This document shows, piece by piece, positions 34,249-41,132 of a DNA stretch of 41,132 nt (within the stretch, counting starts at the first letter, position 1; every line of letters begins with the position of its first letter). The stretch comes from Sediminibacillus terrae (GTDB taxonomy: Bacteria > Bacillota > Bacilli > Bacillales > Amphibacillaceae). Location of the stretch: assembly GCF_009602435.1 (NCBI RefSeq), contig NZ_VZDQ01000005.1:27618-68749 (forward strand), in the 5' to 3' direction. The position numbers and the translations under genes are program-made. The notes under the pieces were generated by a model, which ran no database searches, was not told the origin of the DNA, and saw only the letters and a list, made by a program, of their open reading frames with translations.

Positions 34249-34617
34249 CTATACAAAACGGTTGGGCGCCTGTCAGGAGTCGAATGATGTGTATATGTCT
34301 ACGAAATCGATTATAGTAAGTGGGTACGTGAATTTCTCTGCTGGATTCTGGTTTTTGTTTTAAAAGTGGGGAATACAAATACCGTACTGGTTTTAAGTAT
34401 AATGAACAATCACCTATAAGCGGTGGGATATACAGACAGGGCTCGTTTACTGGCCCTTTTTTGGCTGGTTTGCCTGGTGAATGATTTGAGGTAGAGTTTC
34501 GTATGGGGCCCGTGGGTGGTGGTGACGGACCGCTTCCATCCCATCTATTCGGCCTTTAGTTCATTTGGTTTTTTAGCCGGACGCAAATATTTAAGCTTTA
34601 AAGGAGAATGATGCAAG
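34249..34617 (+). other. Gene-free gap where coaX would be; possible hslO leader
   Basis: 369 nt with no ORF resembling CoaX, which occupies this place in B. subtilis. A TATAAT (34398-34403) without a clear -35 could start an hslO transcript. Its leader would contain CACC/GGTG (about 34411-34425) and a hairpin AGGGC/GCCCT followed by TTTTTT (34438-34462), an intrinsic-terminator shape about 155 nt before hslO. A later GGGTGG/CCATCCC hairpin is near 34513-34543. Nothing more can be assigned. Confidence 0.4.
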
Positions 34618-35496
34618 ATGAGTGACTATTTAATCAAAGCAACAGCTTTTAACGGGACAGTGAGAGCATATGCTGTTCAGTCCACAGAAACGGTTGAAGA
34701 GGCCAGAAGGCGTCATGACACATGGGCGACAGCTTCTGCCGCATTGGGGAGAACTATTACCGTTACCTCCATGATGGGAGCGATGATGAAAGGGAATGAC
34801 AAACTGACAGTCAAGCTCGAAGGCGACGGACCGGTGGGCCCGATTATCGCTGATGGCAATGGACAAGGGGAAGTTCGAGGGTACATTACTAATCCGCATG
34901 TGGATTTTGATTTAAATGCAAAAGGAAAACTGGATGTAGCTAGAGCTGTCGGAACGCAAGGAAGCTTGAGCGTGGTCAAGGACCTCGGTTTAAAGGAGCA
35001 CTTCACAGGCCAAGTTCCGATTATTTCGGGAGAGGTGAGTGAAGATTTCACTTATTACTTTGTGAATTCCGAGCAAATCCCATCAGCAGTAGGAGCAGGT
35101 GTTTTGGTTAACCCGGACCATACCATTCTTGCCTCGGGCGGATTTATCCTGCAAGTGATGCCAGGCGCATATGATGGCACAATCGATCAATTGGAACAAC
35201 GAATCAATAGTATCCCGCCTATTTCCAGCCTCATAAGGGACGGAAACACACCGGAGGAAATTTTAGAGAAATTGATCGGGACAGAAAACCTGAAAATCCA
35301 TGAAAGTCTGCCTGTCCAGTTTAAATGTGAATGCTCAAAAGAAAGAGTGGAAAACGCTCTGAAAAGCCTTGGAGAGGAAGAAATAGATCAAATGATCAAG
35401 GAAGACGGCGGAGCAGAAGCTACGTGCCACTTCTGTAACGAACAGTATCATTTTTCAGCAGAGGATTTAGAGGTTTTAAAAACAGAAGAACAATAA
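34618..35496 (+). CDS. hslO: Redox-regulated chaperone Hsp33 (HslO)
   Basis: Holdase chaperone switched on by oxidation that protects unfolding proteins. 292 aa. The N-terminal folding domain (about 1-230) includes the family start [18 protein letters not shown] and [13 protein letters not shown] near 180. The C-terminal redox switch holds four zinc-binding cysteines as C-X-C (FKCECSKE, about 238-240) and C-X-X-C (ATCHFCNEQ, about 271-274). AAGGAG about 9 nt before the ATG. It follows ftsH with coaX missing and precedes cysK with yacD missing. Confidence 0.96.
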   Translation: MSDYLIKATAFNGTVRAYAVQSTETVEEARRRHDTWATASAALGRTITVTSMMGAMMKGNDKLTVKLEGDGPVGPIIADGNGQGEVRGYITNPHVDFDLNAKGKLDVARAVGTQGSLSVVKDLGLKEHFTGQVPIISGEVSEDFTYYFVNSEQIPSAVGAGVLVNPDHTILASGGFILQVMPGAYDGTIDQLEQRINSIPPISSLIRDGNTPEEILEKLIGTENLKIHESLPVQFKCECSKERVENALKSLGEEEIDQMIKEDGGAEATCHFCNEQYHFSAEDLEVLKTEEQ

Positions 35497-35501
35497 AGAA
35501 A

Positions 35502-35543
35502 AGGGAGGAGCAGGAAAGGCTGCTTCTGCCTTTTATTATTTGC
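35502..35543 (+). terminator. Terminator of hslO
   Basis: An imperfect stem GGGAGGAGCAG/CTGCTTCTGCC around GAAAGG is followed by TTTTATTATT. Confidence 0.65.
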
Positions 35544-35653
35544 ATCTATAGGACGTGTAGAAGGGTTTGTTGGTTCTTTTTCATAAGGAATGCGGGTATA
35601 TGATTTGCTTTATATGAATAGTGTTAATTATCTGTCTATAGGTGGCGGATTAG

Positions 35654-35713
35654 TTGACTTTTAGCAGTGTATTCATTACATTGAGTATAAATCCAACAAA
35701 TATAGTGGGAATT
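35654..35713 (+). promoter_or_regulatory. cysK promoter with candidate CymR site
   Basis: TTGACT (35654-35659), 17-nt spacer, TACATT (35677-35682). Just downstream, TAAATCCAACA (35688-35698) and GTGGGAATT (35705-35713) resemble the two halves of the CymR operator that controls cysteine metabolism genes in Bacillus. The spacing is one nt off my recollection of the consensus, so the operator call is tentative and the promoter firmer. Confidence 0.5.
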
Positions 35714-35727
35714 GGGAGTGGTAAATA

Positions 35728-36657
35728 ATGAAGGTAGCGCAATCCATAGCAGAATTGATCGGCAATACTCCGATTGTAAAATTGAATCGGACGACAGATG
35801 AAGATAGTGCAGAAGTATATGCCAAGCTGGAATTCATGAATCCTGGAAGCTCTGTTAAGGACAGAATTGCCCTTGCGATGGTAGAGGCTGCTGAGGAAGA
35901 AGGCCTTATAAAAGAGGGAGATACACTGATCGAGCCCACTAGCGGTAACACTGGAATTGGGCTGGCGCTGGTAGCCGCAATCAAAGGCTACAAAGCCATT
36001 CTGGTCATGCCTGATACGATGAGTATGGAGCGGCGCAATCTTTTGCGCGCTTATGGGGCGGAACTAGTGCTGACTCCTGGAGCTGAAGGAATGAAGGGTG
36101 CGATTAAAAAGGCGGAAGAGCTTCAAGAGGCGAACGGTTACTTCATGCCGCAGCAATTTAACAATGTGGCAAACCCCGCCGTTCACGCACGCACAACCGG
36201 CAAAGAAATTGTTCAGCAAATGGGCGATCAGCTTGATGCCTTTATTTCTGGTATAGGAACTGGCGGTACTATTACCGGTGCCGGCAAAGTGTTGAAGGAA
36301 AAGTATAAAGACATTAAGATTTATGCCGTGGAGCCAGAAGCTTCTCCGGTTCTATCGGGCGGTAAGCCTGGCCCGCACAAGATACAAGGTATCGGAGCAG
36401 GTTTTGTTCCGGAAGTCTTGGACACCGATGTTTATGATGAAGTCATCCAGGTTAGCAACGAGGATGCTTATGCTACGGCAAGGGAAGCTGCTAAAAAGGA
36501 TGGTTTGCTTGGCGGGGTTTCCTCCGGAGCAGCTATTTATGCAGCAAAACAGGTTGCCAAAAAACTTGGAAAAGGTAAAAAAGTTCTTGCGGTCATCCCT
36601 AGTAACGGGGAAAGATATCTTTCTACACCGCTTTACCAATTTGAAGATAACGAATAA
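35728..36657 (+). CDS. cysK: Cysteine synthase A (O-acetylserine sulfhydrylase) CysK
   Basis: PLP enzyme forming cysteine from O-acetylserine and sulfide. In B. subtilis CysK also forms the regulatory complex with CymR. 309 aa. PLP lysine in [11 protein letters not shown] (Lys about 43), substrate loop [12 protein letters not shown] (about 70-81), phosphate-binding [11 protein letters not shown] (about 176-186), and GGVSSGAA near 263-270. The start ATG at 35728 has GGGAG about 11 nt upstream. It is monocistronic between its promoter and a strong terminator. Confidence 0.96.
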   Translation: MKVAQSIAELIGNTPIVKLNRTTDEDSAEVYAKLEFMNPGSSVKDRIALAMVEAAEEEGLIKEGDTLIEPTSGNTGIGLALVAAIKGYKAILVMPDTMSMERRNLLRAYGAELVLTPGAEGMKGAIKKAEELQEANGYFMPQQFNNVANPAVHARTTGKEIVQQMGDQLDAFISGIGTGGTITGAGKVLKEKYKDIKIYAVEPEASPVLSGGKPGPHKIQGIGAGFVPEVLDTDVYDEVIQVSNEDAYATAREAAKKDGLLGGVSSGAAIYAAKQVAKKLGKGKKVLAVIPSNGERYLSTPLYQFEDNE

Positions 36658-36667
36658 GTACCAGTCA

Positions 36668-36702
36668 GCGCCTCCGCTAAGTCATGCGGAGGTGCTTTTT
36701 TT
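36668..36702 (+). terminator. Terminator of cysK
   Basis: GCGCCTCCGC (36668-36677) pairs with GCGGAGGTGC (36686-36695), one wobble, followed by seven T residues. Confidence 0.85.
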
Positions 36703-36820
36703 GAAATGGGTGCTCGTGCTTTTCTTTGGTCGACTCTCATCGCTCGCGGCATGAAGAATTTCCTTATTTGCGGTAGAATAGGAGTAGATACATACAGTCC
36801 GTGAGAAAGAAGGAATACTT

Positions 36821-37660
36821 ATGTCTTTTATCTTAAACACCAAAGTGAAGCAATATAACATGAGCAAGCAAACATTAGTAATGGGAATATTGAATGTAAC
36901 TCCGGATTCTTTTTCCGACGGGGGGAAGTACAGCGAGGTTGCCGCAGCTGTTGAGCAAGCGGTTTTAATGGAAAAAGAAGGGGCGGATATCATCGATATA
37001 GGCGGAGAGTCGACCCGGCCTGGTTTTACCCCTGTAGCTGTCCAGGACGAAGTCGATCGAGTGGTACCCGTGATTCAAGCAGTAAAAGAAGCAGTTGACA
37101 TTCCGATTTCTATTGATACTTATAAATCAGAGACAGCAAAAAGAGCTTTGGAAGCAGGGGCCTCGATACTGAACGATATATGGGGAGCCAAAAGGGATCC
37201 GGAAATGGCGAAGGTGGCAGCTGCTTTTGATGTACCGATTGTTCTCATGCATAATCGCGATAACACGGATTATGGTGATTTGATTGAAGATATGAAAAAG
37301 GACTTGCGAGAAAGCATTACTGTTGCCTTGGAATCGGGCGTTAGGAAGGAAAATATAATTCTTGATCCAGGTATCGGATTTGCCAAAACGTCGGATGATA
37401 ATTTAGTAGTACTGCGCCATCTTGATCAATTCAGAGAACTGGGTTTTCCTATGCTATTGGGAACATCTCGTAAATCGATGATTGGTAAAGTGCTGGACGT
37501 CCCTGCACCGGAAAGGGATGCAGGGACAGGTGCGACAGTTTGCTACGGTGTTAGCAAAGGGGCTGCAGACATTGTCCGTGTCCATAATGTCAAGATGATT
37601 AAAGATATGACTAGAATGATGGATGCGATGATGGGGAAAGGAGACAACGGAATTGGATAA
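36821..37660 (+). CDS. folP: Dihydropteroate synthase FolP (Sul)
   Basis: Condenses p-aminobenzoate with 6-hydroxymethyl-dihydropterin diphosphate; the target of sulfonamides. 279 aa TIM barrel. Signatures: VMGILNVTPDSFSDGGKY (about 20-37), DIGGESTRPG near 61-70, GASILNDIWG near 114-123, DPGIGFAKT near 188-196, and GTSRKSMIG near 222-230. AAGGAA 7 nt upstream of the ATG. The 3' end overlaps folB by 8 nt. The pabB-pabA-pabC genes, which precede it in B. subtilis, are absent. Confidence 0.96.
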   Translation: MSFILNTKVKQYNMSKQTLVMGILNVTPDSFSDGGKYSEVAAAVEQAVLMEKEGADIIDIGGESTRPGFTPVAVQDEVDRVVPVIQAVKEAVDIPISIDTYKSETAKRALEAGASILNDIWGAKRDPEMAKVAAAFDVPIVLMHNRDNTDYGDLIEDMKKDLRESITVALESGVRKENIILDPGIGFAKTSDDNLVVLRHLDQFRELGFPMLLGTSRKSMIGKVLDVPAPERDAGTGATVCYGVSKGAADIVRVHNVKMIKDMTRMMDAMMGKGDNGIG

Positions 37661-38015
37661 AATATTTTTGAATAAGATGGAGTTTTATGGCTATCACGGA
37701 CTTTTTCCCGAGGAAAGAAAGTTAGGGCAACGTTTTTATGTCGATTTGACATTGGAAGTCGATTTAAAAGCAGCCGGTGAAACGGACAGCATGGACGCGT
37801 CCATTGATTATGGGCAGATTTATCAAATAACCAAAGCGGTTGTCGAAGGAGAAGCAAAACAACTGATAGAAAGTGTCGGCGAAAAAATTGCCGCGGGTTT
37901 GCTTGAAAGGTTTGCCAGATTGCAAGCTTGTAAGGTGAAAGTCATAAAACCGGATCCCCCTATTCCGGGACATTATGACTCAGTGGCAATTGAAATTTAC
38001 CGGGAGCGTTCCTGA
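37653..38015 (+). CDS. folB: Dihydroneopterin aldolase FolB
   Basis: Cleaves 7,8-dihydroneopterin to 6-hydroxymethyl-dihydropterin and glycolaldehyde in folate synthesis. 120 aa, normal. The family start FLNKMEFYGYHGLFPEER carries the conserved Tyr and Glu; SIDYGQIY is near 50-57 and the C-terminal VKVIKPDPPIPGHYDSVAIEI contains the catalytic Lys. The start is TTG at 37653, with AAAGGAG about 9 nt upstream and an 8-nt overlap with folP. The stop and the folK start share one nt (TGATG), so translation is coupled. Confidence 0.95.
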   Translation: MDKIFLNKMEFYGYHGLFPEERKLGQRFYVDLTLEVDLKAAGETDSMDASIDYGQIYQITKAVVEGEAKQLIESVGEKIAAGLLERFARLQACKVKVIKPDPPIPGHYDSVAIEIYRERS

Positions 38016-38527
38016 TGAATACGGCCTATGTGGGTCTGGGGTCCAACATCCAGCCAAGGGAAACTTTCTTGACCGAATCCGTTCAAGCGTTGGAAGACCA
38101 TCAGCAAATTATCGTGAAAAAAAAGTCGGACATTTATGAAACCCTGCCAGTTGGTTACACGAAGCAAGACAACTTTTTGAATATGGTGGTGGAGTTAAAA
38201 ACAGACCTTTCTGCCTGGGAATTGTTGGAGTACTGCCAGTCTATCGAAAAAGAAAAGGGAAGAAAAAGGGAGGTGCGCTGGGGTCCCCGTACAATAGACC
38301 TTGACATTTTGCTTTATAATCAAGAAAATATTAAAACAGAGCAATTATTTGTACCTCATCCGAGAATGCACGAACGAGCTTTTGTACTTATACCTTTGCA
38401 GGATGTAAATCCAGACGCAATTATTCCTACTCAAAACAAAAGTGTTTCAGCAATTCTTGATGAGCTGCCGACAACGGAGAAAAAGGGAGTTGCGCGATGG
38501 CTGGGAAAGAATGGGGAAGAAGGGTAA
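38015..38527 (+). CDS. folK: 6-hydroxymethyl-dihydropterin pyrophosphokinase FolK
   Basis: Transfers pyrophosphate from ATP to 6-hydroxymethyl-dihydropterin, the step before FolP. 170 aa. Motifs: YVGLGSNIQPRE at residues 5-16, YETLPVGYTKQDNFLNMVV near 42-60, and the metal/ATP-binding RWGPRTIDLDILLYN near 89-103, followed by VPHPRMHERAFVLIPLQD. Start overlaps the folB stop. The 3' end overlaps yazB by 31 nt. The protein completes folP-folB-folK. Confidence 0.95.
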   Translation: MNTAYVGLGSNIQPRETFLTESVQALEDHQQIIVKKKSDIYETLPVGYTKQDNFLNMVVELKTDLSAWELLEYCQSIEKEKGRKREVRWGPRTIDLDILLYNQENIKTEQLFVPHPRMHERAFVLIPLQDVNPDAIIPTQNKSVSAILDELPTTEKKGVARWLGKNGEEG

Positions 38528-38745
38528 AGGCATATCGAAAGCTGAAAGGATATACACAAGTCCAGTTTGCCCGAAAGCTTGGTGTTTCGGTATCTGTAAT
38601 AGGGGAAGTAGAGCGGGGGACTCGCATGCTGAGCGATGAACTGCTCCGCCAGATTACGGACGTGCTGGAGATTTCTGCTCAGGAGCTGGCACCTGAACAG
38701 GATAAACATAAGTACAGACATCCAAAAACAGATGTCCATGTTTAA
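38497..38745 (+). CDS. yazB: XRE-family DNA-binding protein YazB
   Basis: 82-aa protein, almost all of it a Cro/C1-type helix-turn-helix domain (residues about 9-64): RVKAYRKLKGYTQVQFARKLGVSVSVIGEVERGTRMLSDELLRQI family layout. The C-terminal tail is polar and His-rich. B. subtilis YazB lies in the same place after folK; its targets are unknown. It overlaps folK by 31 nt with GGGAG-type pairing inside folK. dusB, normally next, is missing, and the following 220 nt contain a promoter and a terminator. Confidence 0.88.
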   Translation: MAGKEWGRRVKAYRKLKGYTQVQFARKLGVSVSVIGEVERGTRMLSDELLRQITDVLEISAQELAPEQDKHKYRHPKTDVHV

Positions 38746-38795
38746 CATAGGTATGATTCTTTTGGCCAAAGTTGATCCGTAACAGTGTTCCAACG

Positions 38796-38869
38796 TTGAC
38801 ACTTTGCAGCACCTTTTCTATACTGAAAATAAAGAGAAAATGCTGCCAGTGCTTTGCTGGCAGTTTTTT
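38796..38869 (+). promoter_or_regulatory. Strong promoter followed at once by a terminator (lysS leader)
   Basis: TTGACA (38796-38801), 17-nt spacer, TATACT (38819-38824). With a start near 38831, a terminator begins 12 nt later: CTGCCAG (38843-38849) pairs with CTGGCAG (38857-38863), then six T residues. A second TATAAT (38879-38884) lies beyond it with a weak TTGCTG 19 nt upstream and may be the real lysS promoter. The hairpin may also end the yazB transcript. No T-box or riboswitch features are recognisable. Confidence 0.65.
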
Positions 38870-38953
38870 CATTATCGTTATAATACAACAGAACATCGTC
38901 TTCTACTGTATAGCAGTATGGCGGCCGGGTTATGAATGAGAAATAGAGGATAA

Positions 38954-40459
<1,506 letters not shown>

Positions 40460-40463
40460 TACC

Positions 40464-40498
40464 AAAAAGGCAGGTTGCTAACGGCGACCTGCTTTTTT
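40464..40498 (+). terminator. Terminator of lysS
   Basis: GCAGGTTGC (40470-40478) pairs with GCGACCTGC (40484-40492), one G-U, loop TAACG, then six T residues. Confidence 0.85.
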
Positions 40499-40548
40499 CT
40501 ATCTTGTTACTTTCAAAGTGTTTCCATTAAATCCCTTGTATTCTTCTC

Positions 40549-40745
40549 TTGATTTACGATAATAATCATGGTAAATTATTAAACGTTGCGTTAATCGCTA
40601 ACTCATTTACACAAAGCCGAAAACAATTATTGACTTTGTTGCTGATAATTGTTATAATAATTAAGTTGCCGTTTTAATTGAACGGTAATCAGGCGAACAA
40701 GCATTATAAAAAACTCTTGACTTTTCATTTGAGAAACGATATAAT
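40549..40745 (+). promoter_or_regulatory. Tandem rRNA promoters (two strong, one weak)
   Basis: Weak upstream candidate: TTGATT (40549-40554), 17 nt, TAAATT (40572-40577). P1: TTGACT (40630-40635), 17 nt, TATAAT (40653-40658). P2: TTGACT (40717-40722), 17 nt, TATAAT (40740-40745). The DNA upstream of P1 is AT-rich, as for UP elements. Double promoters of this kind drive Bacillus rrn operons. Confidence 0.85.
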
Positions 40746-40779
40746 GTTTAAGCTGCAGATGACGACGCAGCTGTCAATT

Positions 40780-40802
40780 TGATCTTTGAAAACTGAACAA
40801 AA
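40780..40802 (+). promoter_or_regulatory. rrn leader antitermination (boxA-like) region
   Basis: TGATCTTTGAAAACTGAAC in the leader is the sequence usual in Bacillus rrn leaders, here after a GCTGC/GCAGC hairpin (about 40752-40771). It fits the Nus-factor antitermination region of rRNA operons. Confidence 0.6.
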
Positions 40803-40924
40803 CAACCAGTATGTCAAGCAAGATATACAAGCTAGTTTTTGAACGAGCAAGCATCAAATGATCGTCGATTAAGTTCGCAACGTCCTGTTGCAACATCGAC
40901 ATCAGCACATCCATGTGCAAGTCT

Positions 40925-41132
40925 TTTATGGAGAGTTTGATCTTGGCTCAGGACGAACGCTGGCGGCGTGCCTAATACATGCAAGTCGAGCGCGGGAAGC
41001 AGGCAGATCCCTTCGGGGTGAAACCTGTGGAACGAGCGGCGGACGGGTGAGTAACACGTGGGCAACCTGCCTGTAAGATCGGGATAACTCCGGGAAACCG
41101 GGGCTAATACCGGGTAATACCTTTCTCCGCAT
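40925..41132 (+). rRNA. 16S ribosomal RNA, 5' part (continues beyond the window)
   Basis: From about 40925 the sequence matches the 5' end of Bacillaceae 16S rRNA: GGAGAGTTTGATC, GGACGAACGCTGGCGGCGTG, CATGCAAGTCGAGCG, GACGGGTGAGTAACACGTGG and GGGATAACTCCGGGAAACCG. About 208 nt are present. The mature 5' end is placed by analogy with B. subtilis (TTTAT before GGAGAG). One base in the universal 27F primer site is unusual: GATCTTGG where GATCCTGG or GATCATGG is normal. Confidence 0.97.

Overview
The window is a stretch of chromosome from a low-GC, endospore-forming member of the Bacillaceae. The evidence is the near-complete run of origin-proximal genes known from Bacillus subtilis (pth-fin-mfd-spoVT, yabM-yabN-rqcP-yabP-yabQ-divIC-yabR, tRNA-Met, spoIIE-yabS-yabT-tilS-hpt-ftsH, hslO, cysK, folP-folB-folK-yazB-lysS and then an rRNA operon), the sporulation genes with readable sigma-G and sigma-E promoters, and a Bacillaceae-like 16S 5' end. 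The 16S fragment looks closest to halophilic or halotolerant relatives of Halobacillus, Sediminibacillus and Virgibacillus. That placement is from memory and tentative.

Layout. 1-826: tandem 158-bp repeats, fragments of a second repeat family, and the nad promoter region. 827-4330: nadB-nadC-nadA (de novo NAD synthesis), with a candidate palindromic operator. 4331-4676: terminator, dispersed repeat and a 5-codon minigene. 4677-9967: pth, fin, mfd and spoVT (tRNA recycling, forespore sigma switching, transcription-coupled repair, late forespore control). 10154-13217: glcT and ptsG with a RAT/terminator antitermination switch, placed inside the otherwise conserved spoVT-yabM junction. 13452-16778: yabM, yabN, rqcP. 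16830-19699: an accessory block holding a DJ-1/PfpI protein, a second RsgA-type GTPase with an attenuator-like leader, and a lipoprotein gene destroyed by a repeat insertion. 19925-21689: yabP, yabQ, divIC, yabR. 21783-22340: repeats. 22343-25238: tRNA-Met, a histidine phosphatase and a MarR/DHA2 efflux pair. 25652-32102: spoIIE, yabS, yabT, tilS, hpt. 32228-40459: ftsH, hslO, cysK, folate genes, yazB and lysS. 40499-41132: tandem rrn promoters, leader and the first ~208 nt of 16S rRNA.

How the genes work together. The backbone couples growth functions (tRNA modification and recycling, purine salvage, folate, cysteine, septum formation) with sporulation (SpoIIE activates sigma-F; Fin turns sigma-F off; SpoVT acts under sigma-G; YabP, YabQ and YabT act in spore development). 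Accessory genes sit at a few junctions, and dispersed repeats lie beside or inside several of them. Compared with B. subtilis, coaX, yacD, pabB-pabA-pabC and dusB are missing from their expected positions.

I found no phage, insertion-sequence transposase, CRISPR array or defence system. The less ordinary signals are the attenuator-like leader of the second RsgA gene (17643-17761), the tandem repeats that each carry a 43-codon ORF (1-387), the minigene before pth, the promoter directly followed by a terminator before lysS, and the repeat-split lipoprotein gene.
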